DNA of 25,381 nucleotides, taken from CAZWKX01 sp964614095 (lineage in GTDB: Bacteria > Actinomycetota > Acidimicrobiia > Spongiisociales > UBA11373). Positions 15,478 to 25,012 of the stretch are shown one piece after another. The stretch is taken from assembly GCA_964614095.1 (NCBI GenBank), contig CAZTJO010000027.1, forward strand, positions 1-25,381, given 5' to 3'. Every line of letters begins with the position of its first letter. Positions within the stretch are counted from its first letter, which is position 1. The translations under genes and the position numbers were made by a program. The notes under the pieces were generated by a model. The model was given only the letters and a program-made list of their open reading frames with translations, made no database searches and was not told the origin of the DNA.

Positions 15478-16752
15478 CTAGAGCCGCTCGTACTCGGTGA
15501 GCGCGTCGTCGATGATGTCGATGGCGGCGTCGAGTTCCTCGATGCTCACGCAGAGCGGCGGGATGAAACGAATGACGTTCTCATCCGGTCCGCAGTTGAG
15601 GATGAGCAGACGTCGGTCTTTGGCAAACTCATCGAGGAACTCGAAGGCCCCGGGGTCGGGAACCCGGCCCTCCTTCACCAACTCGACGCCGATCATCAGA
15701 CCAAGGCCGCGCACTTCGCCGATGGTGGCGTGACGGTCCTTGAGCTCATTGAGCCGGCCGAAGGCGTGTTTGGAGAGATCGGGCACCGCAGGGATGAGCT
15801 CGCCGAGGGCGTCGACGTTGGCCGCGGCGGCGGCACACGAGACCGGATTGCCGCCGAAGGTGGTGCCGTGTGAGCCCGGAAGCCACTTGTCGAGAAGCTC
15901 GGCGCGGGCGCCGACCGCCGACAAAGGCAGGCCGTTGGCGATTGCTTTGCCCAGAAGCAGGATGTCGGGCTCGATTCCGTAATGCTCGGAGGCGAACCAG
16001 GTACCGGTGCGGCCGAACCCGGTCTGGACCTCGTCGAGGGCCAGGAGGATGCCGTGCTCATCGGCAATCTCGCGCAGGCGCTGCAGAAAACGCTGTGGGG
16101 CCGGGTAGTAGCCGCCTTCACCCTGCATGGGCTCCACCATAAACACGGCGATCTCGCCGGGAGTCACCTCGTGTTTGAGCTTCAGCTCCAGCTCGAGGAG
16201 AGCGTGGTCGGTGGCCTCGTCTTCGGTTTTGCCCCAGCGGTACGGGTGGGGGAACGGTGTCACAAAGACCGAGGGCACGATGGGGTGGTAGCCCTGGCGG
16301 TACTTGGCCTTTGAGGTGGTGTAGCTCACCGATCCCATGGTGCGCCCGTGGAATGCGCCGCGGAAGACGACGATGCCCTGACGGCCGCTCACCTTGCGGG
16401 CCAGCTTCATGCCGGCCTCCACTGCCTCGGCGCCGGAGTTCATGAAGAAGAGTTTCTCGATCGATGGAGGCGTGACGCCGATGAGCTTTTCCGCAGCGGT
16501 CACGAGGGACTCATAGAGGAATGATCCACCGGCGTGCCAAACCTTCTCGAGCTGCTCACGGGCCGCGGCGAGCACCTTCGGGTGGTTGTGCCCGGCGTTG
16601 ACCGTTGCGATGCCGCAGGCGAAATCGAGATAACGCTCGCCTTCGACGTCGGTGAGCCAGCAACCCTCCGCGGTGGCGATTTCGATGTTTGATGCCCATC
16701 CGATGACGGGTGCAAACACTTGCTCGAGGCGTTGGGTAAGGCTGTTCGTCAT
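15478..16752 (-). CDS. Class III pyridoxal-phosphate aminotransferase (4-aminobutyrate / acetylornithine type)
   Basis: A 424-aa class III (omega) aminotransferase. Family marks are DVEGERYLDFACGIATVNAGHNHP near the N-terminus, FFMNSGAEAVEAGMKLAR for phosphate binding, LALDEVQTGFGRTGTWFASEH with cofactor aspartate D240, and LLLGKAIANGLPLSAV with the Schiff-base lysine K269. Pattern and length fit bacterial 4-aminobutyrate transaminases, but beta-alanine, ornithine or other omega-amino donors are not excluded, so no symbol is given. ATG 16752 has AAGGAGAGG 6 nt upstream; the longer frame to 16872 has no support. It converges with the B12 regulator, with 5 bp between the stops. Upstream, 16753-16899 is a 147-bp gap with no clear motif. 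Confidence 0.9.
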   Translation of the reverse strand: MTNSLTQRLEQVFAPVIGWASNIEIATAEGCWLTDVEGERYLDFACGIATVNAGHNHPKVLAAAREQLEKVWHAGGSFLYESLVTAAEKLIGVTPPSIEKLFFMNSGAEAVEAGMKLARKVSGRQGIVVFRGAFHGRTMGSVSYTTSKAKYRQGYHPIVPSVFVTPFPHPYRWGKTEDEATDHALLELELKLKHEVTPGEIAVFMVEPMQGEGGYYPAPQRFLQRLREIADEHGILLALDEVQTGFGRTGTWFASEHYGIEPDILLLGKAIANGLPLSAVGARAELLDKWLPGSHGTTFGGNPVSCAAAAANVDALGELIPAVPDLSKHAFGRLNELKDRHATIGEVRGLGLMIGVELVKEGRVPDPGAFEFLDEFAKDRRLLILNCGPDENVIRFIPPLCVSIEELDAAIDIIDDALTEYERL

Positions 16753-16899
16753 GGTATTCCTCTCCTTGGGTGGTCGTGGAACGCGGCCGGGAAGCCCCTG
16801 ACTATGGAGAGGCAAAGAGCTGGCGCCGAGCCCGCAGCGGAATAGGGCGTTCCATGGGCCGCATTGTGGCACAGCCCGGAACCCATCGGTGCGCTGCGC

Positions 16900-17619
16900 C
16901 TAGATGGTGATTACGACCCAGGTCTGGCGGGCATACCCGTAGAGGATTCCCTCGGCGGAGAAGATGGCGGTGCCGGAGAAGAGCTTGCGGCCGTCGCGAC
17001 CCTGTGGCCATCCGATGGCGATCAGTTCGGCGCCGATGGGAATGGATTTAGTGATGCGCGCCGCCATGGTCCCGAGCACGACGGGCCGATCTTCGGCTTG
17101 GCGCTCCACCGCCCAGGCTCCGGGGCAGTCCAGTAGCGACCACACAATCTCGTTGTTGAGTTTGCCTCGGGAGGCGGGCAGGGAAGCATCGGCGATCACG
17201 GGGGCGGCCACGATGTCGCGGCCAGGGAGCGGCCCGGCGAAGAGGCGCAGCCCGTCACCCGGCTGGCGCTCGGTGCCGCAGACAAAACAGCCGGGGAAAG
17301 CGTGGCGCCGGAAGCCGGCGTAGCGCCGAGCGGCGGCCGTGGCCTCCTCCAGGGATGGGGGCGTGGGGACGTCGATCTCGCACGTCACCGCACCTGCTTC
17401 GGCGATGAGGTCGGATCGGTCGTGTACGCGGATTCGATCGTGGTCTCGGAATACGTCGAGGGTCTGGTCGAGGGGCGGAGGCCGGCGCAGTTTCACCTCG
17501 GCATCGCCGTCGGTGTAGGCGGAGATCAGGCCACATGTGTAGCCCCCGTTGCCGGACTGATCGGGGCCGCGGTAGCGGTGGGGGATCACGATTGTCCCCA
17601 CATGGGTGATTCCGGTCAC
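16900..17619 (-). CDS. Hotdog-fold thioesterase-like protein
   Basis: A 239-aa protein resembling actinobacterial thioesterase-superfamily proteins of double-hotdog type; the acyl-CoA or other substrate is unknown. Seen in the sequence are RYRGPDQSGNGGYTCGLISAY followed by VKLRRPPPLDQTLDV in the N-terminal half, and HAFPGCFVCGTERQPGDGLRLFAGP with WSLLDCPGAWAV in the second half, the usual arrangement in this group. The GTG start overlaps the rhomboid stop as GTGA, which decides the start and implies coupled translation with the protease gene. A much longer frame on this strand running to 18471 only shadows the rhomboid gene. Confidence 0.75.
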   Translation of the reverse strand: MTGITHVGTIVIPHRYRGPDQSGNGGYTCGLISAYTDGDAEVKLRRPPPLDQTLDVFRDHDRIRVHDRSDLIAEAGAVTCEIDVPTPPSLEEATAAARRYAGFRRHAFPGCFVCGTERQPGDGLRLFAGPLPGRDIVAAPVIADASLPASRGKLNNEIVWSLLDCPGAWAVERQAEDRPVVLGTMAARITKSIPIGAELIAIGWPQGRDGRKLFSGTAIFSAEGILYGYARQTWVVITI

Positions 17620-18461
17620 AGGAACAGGACCGTGGCGAGGGCGGCGCCGCCGATGGTGAGGGCGACCGCGGCCCGGTAGGCGGTGGCGCCGGGGCGCTGG
17701 AGCGGCACCCGATCCCACAGTGTCACGATCACGATGCCGGAGATCAGGCCACCCAGATGGGCCTGCCAGGCAATATTGGGCACCAAAAATGGCAAGGACA
17801 GGTTGATGACCAGCAGGATGAGGAGCCGGTTGAAAAGGGCCGCCCCCATCTGGGTGTGACGCTGCCGGAAGGTGGCTGCGAGGAGGACGCCAAAGAGCCC
17901 AAATATGGCTCCGGAGGCCCCGACCACCCAGGTAGTCGCCGGACCGATGGCGTGGAAGAAGGCCCCCCCGGCGACACCGGTAGCCAGGTAGAGGGTGCCG
18001 AAGGAGAGGGCGCCAAAGCGGCGCTCGATGATGGGCCCGAGGATCCAAAGCGCGTACATGTTCACCAGCAGATGGAGTACACCGCTGTGGAGGAACATGG
18101 CGGTGAAGATCCGCCACCATTCTCCGAAGGCATCGATTTGTAGACCCTGCTGGGCAAAGTTGTCGAGGATGACGGAGCGGGTGGGCGACTCGCGCAGGGC
18201 CAATTCGAGCAAAAAGGCGGCGACGTTGACGGCGATGAGCGAGTAGGTGATCGGCGCGGCGCGCCGGCCCAACTGCGTATGGGGGCGTACCGGGATGACG
18301 CGGGATCTTCCCTCGGGGCGGGCACACTCCGGGCACTTCTGGCCGACGGCGGCGTCGAGTGAACACTCCGCGCAGATGGGCCTGCCGCACTCGCTGCAGG
18401 CGAGGCGGGTTTCCCGATCGGGGTGGCGGTAGCAGACCGGTGTGTTGCCTTCGGTGTCCAC
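17616..18461 (-). CDS. Rhomboid family intramembrane serine protease with N-terminal zinc-binding region
   Basis: A 281-aa membrane protein that would cleave transmembrane substrates within the bilayer. The catalytic dyad is visible: S183 in VVGASGAIFG and H235 in AWQAHLGGLISG; FTAMFLHSGVLHLLVNMYALW is the conserved HxxxHxxxN-bearing L1/TM2 segment. Residues 10-46 hold a Cys/His-rich B-box-like region (C10, H13, C22, C25, C30, C33, C43, C46) common in actinobacterial rhomboids. The GTG start at 18461 has no Shine-Dalgarno, and TAAGGT ends 8 nt upstream, fitting a leaderless transcript. The 3' end overlaps the thioesterase gene by 4 bp. Confidence 0.93.
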   Translation of the reverse strand: MDTEGNTPVCYRHPDRETRLACSECGRPICAECSLDAAVGQKCPECARPEGRSRVIPVRPHTQLGRRAAPITYSLIAVNVAAFLLELALRESPTRSVILDNFAQQGLQIDAFGEWWRIFTAMFLHSGVLHLLVNMYALWILGPIIERRFGALSFGTLYLATGVAGGAFFHAIGPATTWVVGASGAIFGLFGVLLAATFRQRHTQMGAALFNRLLILLVINLSLPFLVPNIAWQAHLGGLISGIVIVTLWDRVPLQRPGATAYRAAVALTIGGAALATVLFL

Positions 18462-18498
18462 GTGGGGGCACCTTACCGGGGGTCGGGCGCTGCCGGGC

Positions 18499-19263
18499 TC
18501 AGGCGAGCCGATACCAGTATCGGTAGGCCTCGGTGAAGCCGAGCCCGTTGTAGAGGTGGAGCGCGGGCATATTGTCGGTCATCACCTGAAGAAGTGTTTT
18601 GGTGGCGCCTCGAGCAGCACCCCAGGACAGGAGTGCGGCAACGATACGGAGTGCCAGGCCGCGGCGCCGCCTTTCGGGATCCGTGACGATCTCAAAGAGG
18701 ACCACGTGCTCGGCAACCTCCACCGCCATTCCGGTGGCGGCGATGTCGCCGTCGATGGAAATGGAGGCGTAGGCGGTAGGCAGGCTGATCCGGTCGGCAA
18801 GCCGACGGAACAGATCCGGCCATCCGGCGGCGTGCCCGCCGAGGCCGGCATTGGCCTGCAGCCACTTCGGCTCGAGGGCCTCGACGAGGTCAACTCCCGG
18901 CGGAGCCGGGGCCGGCCGGATCGAAGCGGTATGCACCGCAGTGGGTGCGTCGATCAAATAGCCGCGTTCGGCGAGCATGGTGTCGATGGATTGGGGGAGG
19001 GAAGCCGCGGTGAGTTTGAAGAGAGTCGGGACCGAACGCCGGCGATAGAAGGCTTCACAGAAATCGATCTTGTCTTCCGCCGGCAAGTCACCGGCGGCGA
19101 TCGGTGTAACCGAATTGAGGCGCCGCCCCATCGCTCCGGTGAAACGCAGCTCCCAGCCGTCGTAGGACACAACCTCGGCGGCAGGCCAGGTGCGATCACC
19201 AATGGCCTCCAAGTACCGGATGGTGCTGTGGTCGACCCGCGGCGGGATCCCGATCTCACCCAT
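18499..19263 (-). CDS. GNAT family N-acetyltransferase
   Basis: A 254-aa acetyltransferase with an N-terminal region of uncertain role (residues 1-125, containing WPAAEVVSYDGWELRFTGAMGRRLNSV, a pattern seen in actinobacterial GNAT proteins) and a C-terminal GNAT fold. The acetyl-CoA site is VTDPERRRRGLALRIVAALLSWG, followed by LLQVMTDNMPALHLYNGLGFTEAYRYWYR, the typical last strands. The substrate is unknown. The ATG at 19263 has no Shine-Dalgarno; CATACT lies 9 nt upstream. It sits downstream of the lipase-like gene on the same strand, with 35 bp between them, and upstream of the rhomboid gene, which seems to have its own promoter. Confidence 0.87.
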   Translation of the reverse strand: MGEIGIPPRVDHSTIRYLEAIGDRTWPAAEVVSYDGWELRFTGAMGRRLNSVTPIAAGDLPAEDKIDFCEAFYRRRSVPTLFKLTAASLPQSIDTMLAERGYLIDAPTAVHTASIRPAPAPPGVDLVEALEPKWLQANAGLGGHAAGWPDLFRRLADRISLPTAYASISIDGDIAATGMAVEVAEHVVLFEIVTDPERRRRGLALRIVAALLSWGAARGATKTLLQVMTDNMPALHLYNGLGFTEAYRYWYRLA

Positions 19264-19298
19264 AAGCGCTGCAGTATGCCAGCCGGGACGGGGCCGGG

Positions 19299-20102
19299 CT
19301 AGGGAGCCACTCGAGCCACAAAACGCAGGATCTCGCCGATGACCTCATCTCGGTTGATCTCATGGACCAGCTCGTGGCGAGCCCCGGGAAAGATACGAAC
19401 GGTGACGTCGTCGGTGGGCAGCCGGGACATGGTCTGGAGAGAAGTCCGATAATCGACAAAGGGATCGGCGGCGCCGTGAAGCAGGAGAACCGGCATGGTG
19501 ATGCGATCGATTTCGGTGTTGAAGCGATCGAGGGCCCTTGCCTCTGCCTCGAGCAGTGGGCGTTTGTAAGGGCCCCGGTAGACGAGCGGGTCGGTGCTGT
19601 ACCGCTCGACCGCCCCGGGGTCACGGCTCATCCCGCTCCAGTCGGAGGGCGGACCGGGCATCTCGGGCTGGGAGAGGACATGGCGGGCCCAGGCCCAATC
19701 GCCGATGACGGCGCCGAGCAGAACCAGTCCGGCAATATCCGGGTGGCTCTGGGCATAGCGTGAGGCCAGCAGGCCACCCATCGAGTGACCGATCAGCAGA
19801 ATCGGAAGCTCCGGGTGTTCGGCGGCGGCGACGCGGGCCAGGTGGTGCAGATCGGCGACGACGTTCTCGAAATCGGCAAGCAGGGCGCGCTCGCCGGCGC
19901 TGTGACCGTGCCCGATGTGGTCTTCGGCGTACACCACACATCGGTCGGCGTTGAGTGCGGCAGCGACATGGGCGTAGCGCCCCGAGTGCTCGGCGTAGCC
20001 GTGCACCACCAGCACGATACGCCGCGGGGGCTCGTTCGGTTCCCACATGCGATAGAAGACCAGGCCCTCGCTTCCGTCGAAGGTGACCTCTCTGGTTGGC
20101 AT
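19299..20102 (-). CDS. Alpha/beta hydrolase, monoacylglycerol lipase-like
   Basis: A 267-aa serine hydrolase of the lysophospholipase/monoacylglycerol-lipase group. Seen are the oxyanion-strand motif VLVVHGYAEHSGRYAHVA, the nucleophile elbow GHSMGG with S107, the acid LLLHGAADPFVD and the catalytic histidine in GARHELVHE. The usual MGL cap segment (YRGPYKRPLLEAEARALD) is also present. It would hydrolyse monoacylglycerols or similar esters; exact substrate is unknown. The start at 20102 is supported by AAGGAGG 9 nt upstream, against a longer frame from 20135. It lies 91 bp downstream of purB on the same strand. Confidence 0.9.
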   Translation of the reverse strand: MPTREVTFDGSEGLVFYRMWEPNEPPRRIVLVVHGYAEHSGRYAHVAAALNADRCVVYAEDHIGHGHSAGERALLADFENVVADLHHLARVAAAEHPELPILLIGHSMGGLLASRYAQSHPDIAGLVLLGAVIGDWAWARHVLSQPEMPGPPSDWSGMSRDPGAVERYSTDPLVYRGPYKRPLLEAEARALDRFNTEIDRITMPVLLLHGAADPFVDYRTSLQTMSRLPTDDVTVRIFPGARHELVHEINRDEVIGEILRFVARVAP

Positions 20103-20193
20103 GGAATAGCGCCTCCTTGGGGACCAGCCTGCCACGGCGGCATCATCGGGGCCAGTGCCACCGGCCTCTCGAGCGCTACACCGCCGGCTCCGG

Positions 20194-21492
20194 CTAGTCG
20201 AGACTGAGTGCGTCGAGGCGCTCGAACACGACTCCGGCCGGTTCCAGGAGGCGTGAGGTGTCGAAGGCGGAGTCGAGAGTTGCGGAGTCGAGAGGAACCT
20301 CCGTATCGGAGGCCAGCACCTCTCTCAGGTGTTGATCGTTCTCCCACGCCTGCGTTGATGCCTTCTGCACGACACGGTAGGCGGCGTCACGGCTCATGCC
20401 GCTGTCGATGAGCAGATGGAGCACCTTCTGACTGAAAACGAGGCCGCGGGTGGCTTCGAGGTTTGCCGCCATACGTTCGGGCCGTACAACCAGGCCGTCG
20501 ATGAGTTTGGTGATGCGATCCAGGGCAAAGTCGAGCACGATGCAGGCGTCCGGTAGCGCCACGCGCTCGACCGATGAGTGGCTGATGTCTCGCTCATGCC
20601 ACAGGGCGATGTTCTCCAAACCCGCCAGCGCCCACCCGCGGAGCAGCCGGGCGATCCCGGTGATGTTCTCGGACAGCACCGGGTTGCGTTTGTGCGGCAT
20701 CGAAGATGAGCCCTTTTGACCTTCCTGGAACGGCTCCTCGACCTCGGCGATCTCGGAGCGCTGCAGGTGCCGGATCTCGACGGCGAACCGCTCGAGGCTG
20801 GCGCCGATGAGGGCGAGCGTGGAGAGAAAGGCGGCGTGACGATCGCGTGATATCACCTGGGTGCTGGCCGGCTCCACCGCCAGGCCGAGTTTGTCGCACA
20901 CGAACTGTTCGACGGGGGGCGGCACGTGGGCGTAGGTGCCTACGGCGCCGCTGATCTTGCCGCAGGCCACTCCGGCGGCGGCGTCGATGAGGCGGCGTCT
21001 GTCGCGGGCCACCTCAAAGGCCCATCCGGCCAGCTTGAGGCCAAAACTGGTGGGCTCGGCCCACATGCCGTGGGTGCGGCCCACCATCGGCGTATGGCGG
21101 TGCTCAAAGGCACGGCGCTTCACCACCTCAAAGAGCGCGGCCATCTTGTCGAGAAGCAGCGCAGATGCTTCTTTGAGCAGGATCCCTTGGGCGGTATCGA
21201 GGACGTCGTACGAGGTGAGGCCGTAATGGACCCACTCGCCGCCGCTTTCGGTGGAGGCAGCCAGGACATCAACAAAGGCGGCGAGATCGTGGTGGGTGAT
21301 CTCCTCGCGTGCTTTCCACTGTTCGAGGTCGACGGGTGGCGCCTCGCGTATGGCGGCATCGGCGCCCTGCGGGGCGACGCCTTCGGCGATCCAGGCCTCG
21401 ACCACGGTGGCCTCCACCTGGTGCCAGGCATCGACCTTGCGCCGCTCGCTCCAGATGGCCGCCATCTCGGGCAATGAGTAACGCTCGATCAT
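20194..21492 (-). CDS. purB: Adenylosuccinate lyase
   Basis: Catalyses two fumarate-releasing steps in purine synthesis (SAICAR to AICAR and adenylosuccinate to AMP). The 432-aa protein has the fumarase/aspartase superfamily signature GSSSMPHKRNP, the catalytic-region segments HYGLTSYDVLDTAQ and MVGRTHGMWAEPTSFGLK, and the typical start MIERYSLPEMAAIWSE. The start at 21492 has GAGGAGG about 8 nt upstream; the longer frame reaching 21657 would run into purA. It follows purA by 14 bp on the same strand, so the two AMP-branch enzymes are co-transcribed. Confidence 0.96.
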   Translation of the reverse strand: MIERYSLPEMAAIWSERRKVDAWHQVEATVVEAWIAEGVAPQGADAAIREAPPVDLEQWKAREEITHHDLAAFVDVLAASTESGGEWVHYGLTSYDVLDTAQGILLKEASALLLDKMAALFEVVKRRAFEHRHTPMVGRTHGMWAEPTSFGLKLAGWAFEVARDRRRLIDAAAGVACGKISGAVGTYAHVPPPVEQFVCDKLGLAVEPASTQVISRDRHAAFLSTLALIGASLERFAVEIRHLQRSEIAEVEEPFQEGQKGSSSMPHKRNPVLSENITGIARLLRGWALAGLENIALWHERDISHSSVERVALPDACIVLDFALDRITKLIDGLVVRPERMAANLEATRGLVFSQKVLHLLIDSGMSRDAAYRVVQKASTQAWENDQHLREVLASDTEVPLDSATLDSAFDTSRLLEPAGVVFERLDALSLD

Positions 21493-21506
21493 CGGGCCGC
21501 CTCCTC

Positions 21507-22936
<1,430 letters not shown>

Positions 22937-22976
22937 GTGTGGTCCTTTCGGTGCCCCGGAGGATGGTAGTGAGCGC

Positions 22977-22990
22977 CGGAGACGTCTCCG
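22977..22990. promoter_or_regulatory. 14-bp perfect palindrome between purA and the TetR gene
   Basis: CGGAGACGTCTCCG is self-complementary over all 14 bp and sits in the 119-bp divergent intergenic region, near the middle. It is a candidate operator for the adjacent TetR-family regulator, but short GC-rich palindromes occur by chance in such DNA. Confidence 0.4.
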
Positions 22991-23055
22991 CTCCTCGATC
23001 CGGCGTGACCGTGCCTCCCGGCAGTGTGGTTCGGAGCTGGGCTACGCTCGGAAGC

Positions 23056-23664
23056 ATGCCCCGCATCCGGGCGGCGAACATCGTTGAGCACAAGAGGCGG
23101 ATGCGTCAAGAGATCCTTGACGCATCCGCAGCACTCTTCTGCGCTCAGGGCTATGCGGACACGAGTCTGGGTGATATCGCTGCCCGCGTCGGCATCGGGA
23201 GGACCACGCTCTATGAGTATTTTGCCGACAAGCAGGACATCTTGGTTCAGATGGTCGAGGAGACGCTGCCCGCCTTGGTAGACCAGATATTCGAAGGAAT
23301 GCCCGGCGGCGTCGGGTGCAGAGAGCAGCTGACCGAGATCATCGTGAGGGGTCTCGAGTTTGTGTCGACCGACGAGCAGCTCGGGGCTCTGGTGATGCGC
23401 GAGATGCCCCTGCTGTCGGTGGAGACACGGCGGCGGGTGGGCCGAGTTCATGGCCGTCTGGAGGCCGAGATCATCAGCGTGTGCCGGCAAGGCATCGAGA
23501 GTGGGGAGTTTGGCGCTTTTGATCCGGAGGATGCCGGCCGCATCGTGTTCACGCTCATGATGTCGGCATCACAGAATCTGACACGTGATGCCCAGGCCAA
23601 GGACCGCTACGGAGAGATGACGGAGACTCTGCTGCGGTTCATCTTTGAGGGGCTGGCCACCTAG
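23056..23664 (+). CDS. TetR/AcrR family transcriptional regulator
   Basis: A 202-aa repressor-type protein. The N-terminal TetR DNA-binding domain is clear: ILDASAALFCAQGYADTSLGDIAARVGIGRTTLYEYFADKQDILVQMVEE, at residues 20-69. The C-terminal ligand domain (about 75-200) is helical and unspecific, so the inducer is unknown. ATG 23056 has TACGCT (23043-23048) 7 nt upstream and no Shine-Dalgarno, fitting a leaderless transcript. It is divergent from purA and its stop overlaps the convergent sortase stop by 4 bp. Its own codons 14-25 contain a 33-bp inverted repeat. Confidence 0.93.
   Translation: MPRIRAANIVEHKRRMRQEILDASAALFCAQGYADTSLGDIAARVGIGRTTLYEYFADKQDILVQMVEETLPALVDQIFEGMPGGVGCREQLTEIIVRGLEFVSTDEQLGALVMREMPLLSVETRRRVGRVHGRLEAEIISVCRQGIESGEFGAFDPEDAGRIVFTLMMSASQNLTRDAQAKDRYGEMTETLLRFIFEGLAT
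23097..23129. repeat. 14-bp perfect inverted repeat (5-bp spacer) inside the TetR gene
   Basis: GCGGATGCGTCAAG and CTTGACGCATCCGC are exact reverse complements separated by AGATC. The repeat begins 41 bp after the start codon, in the region encoding helix 1. It may be an intragenic autoregulatory operator or an mRNA hairpin near the 5' end. Confidence 0.6.
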
Positions 23665-24608
23665 GCGTCTTGCTCGGGTGGCGGAGGCTCGGGCAGCTGC
23701 CAGCGGCCATCGAACATCTCGTTGATGACTTCAAAGTTGGGGCCTGCGACAAGTCGGGCGAACACGATGAGGCGCTCGCTTGCTCTGCCGCGTGGATGGC
23801 AGGTGGTGAGCGTGAGCCAGGATCCATCGGTTTGCTGAGTGACCCAAGTACCGCTGGGCGGCACGGTGATGATGTCGACGATCTCGTAGACGTGAGTGCC
23901 GATGATGGTCTCGATGGAAATTTCGTCGCCGGGCTCCAGTTCATCGAGGGCGAGGAACGGGGCGCCGTAGGTGGTGCGATGGCCGCTGATCACCGTGTTG
24001 CCGGGGTGACCGGGCAGGGCGGTCCACGTCATGTGACCGGGTCCCTGGGCCAGATCTTGGGGCCGGACTCCCTCCACGATCACCCAGTCGAGATCGATCT
24101 CCGGTATGAGAATGCGGCCCAGGGCCGAGCCTTCCTCGGGCGCGGCGTGGGTGAGGAGGGGGAACTCCTCGGTAGTGACCGGGGCCGACGTCGATGTGGG
24201 GTCGTAGGTGAGGGAATCTCCGGCGGTGACCGAGGCGGCCTCGGCCTCGTCCCATTCGGCACCAACGGTCGGGTTCTCGACGAGGCCGGCGGCGGCCGCT
24301 TGGTTCTCTTCGAGCTCCGCAGCCAGCCGCTCCTGGGCGTCGGCGGCGCGGGAGTCGGTGAGCCAATAGGTGTGTACGACGTACCCGATGGCGACTAGGC
24401 CCGCGATGAGCAAGGCGACACCGGCGATCCTCATGATGCGCACACTCGTGGATCGGCGCAGCCGCGCCTCGGCTGAAGCGGCATCGGACTCTGCAGACGG
24501 TGACAATTGGGGGGCCGCAGCCACTCGGCCCGGATCGGGCCGGAAGGCGATGTCGGCGCCGGCAAGATCAGGCTCGTTGGTGCCGTACGGTGGCGTGTTT
24601 GGCGTCAT
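23661..24608 (-). CDS. Class E sortase
   Basis: A 315-aa membrane-anchored transpeptidase that joins secreted proteins with a C-terminal sorting signal to the cell wall. A disordered N-terminus (residues 1-55) is followed by a transmembrane helix (59-79), an Ala/Glu-rich linker and the sortase barrel. Catalytic residues are visible: H210 in TVISGHRTTYG, C270 in LTLTTCHPRG and R279 in SERLIVFARL. The layout matches actinobacterial class E housekeeping sortases. ATG 24608 is preferred: TACGCT (24625-24620) lies 11 nt upstream, whereas the longer frame would need a GTG at 24725 without a ribosome site. Its 3' end overlaps the TetR stop by 4 bp, and the divergent neighbour encodes a secreted protein. 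Confidence 0.92.
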   Translation of the reverse strand: MTPNTPPYGTNEPDLAGADIAFRPDPGRVAAAPQLSPSAESDAASAEARLRRSTSVRIMRIAGVALLIAGLVAIGYVVHTYWLTDSRAADAQERLAAELEENQAAAAGLVENPTVGAEWDEAEAASVTAGDSLTYDPTSTSAPVTTEEFPLLTHAAPEEGSALGRILIPEIDLDWVIVEGVRPQDLAQGPGHMTWTALPGHPGNTVISGHRTTYGAPFLALDELEPGDEISIETIIGTHVYEIVDIITVPPSGTWVTQQTDGSWLTLTTCHPRGRASERLIVFARLVAGPNFEVINEMFDGRWQLPEPPPPEQDA

Positions 24609-25012
24609 GAGCTCAATCGAGCGTAGCGGGGGCGATTTGCTCAAGGAGCGGAAATCCGCTTCATGGTGTGTGGTCCCGGCCCGGAAAGGGACGGAGGTTC
24701 GGGTCGGGGCAGTTCGCTGGGGCACCTACCGACTGGCGAACACACCTAGTGGTGCACTAGGCTACGTCTAGTGGTACTACTCTTGGTAGCACTGCTTTCG
24801 GTAGTACTGCTTTTAGTAGTGGAGTGGATTCCGTTTCCGGGACGGTGTCAAGACCCGGCAGGCGGACCGGATCATGCTTCCTTTTGGACGCGGAGCCGGA
24901 TTCCCCACCCCATCGTCGAGCGGAAGCTCGGCGCACGACAGAGAACGTAAGACCGACGCACCGGCGACCGGAGGAAGGCCGAGGTGCAGACCTTGGAAAT
25001 GGGGGTCGGGTG
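24609..25012. other. 404-bp intergenic region between sortase and secreted-protein genes
   Basis: No credible gene was found on either strand. It holds a sortase -10 candidate at 24620-24625, an inverted repeat CCTAGTG-GTG-CACTAGG (24745-24761), degenerate 15-bp repeats (24773-24814) and a GNRA-type hairpin CGAGC-GGAA-GCTCG (24917-24930) in the probable leader of the secreted-protein gene. No known riboswitch could be matched. Confidence 0.6.
24773..24814. repeat. Three short degenerate direct repeats
   Basis: GGTACTACTCTT (24773-24784), GGTAGCACTGCTTTC (24785-24799) and GGTAGTACTGCTTTT (24800-24814) are adjacent copies of a unit of about 15 bp, the first with three bases missing. An AGTAGTGG fragment follows, and CTAGTGGT occurs twice just upstream. 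Confidence 0.6.

Noticed and set aside
16900..18471. 523-aa open frame on the minus strand as one protein
   Set aside because: Only the part from 17619 resembles a protein family; the upstream part is an out-of-frame copy of the rhomboid gene.
24773..24814. CRISPR-like array
   Set aside because: Repeat units are about 15 bp, degenerate and directly adjacent, with no spacers and no cas genes.
24820..25000. c-di-AMP (ydaO-type) riboswitch before the secreted-protein gene
   Set aside because: One stretch, GTCAAGACCCGGCAGGCGGA, faintly resembles a conserved ydaO segment, but the other required segments are missing from the upstream leader.
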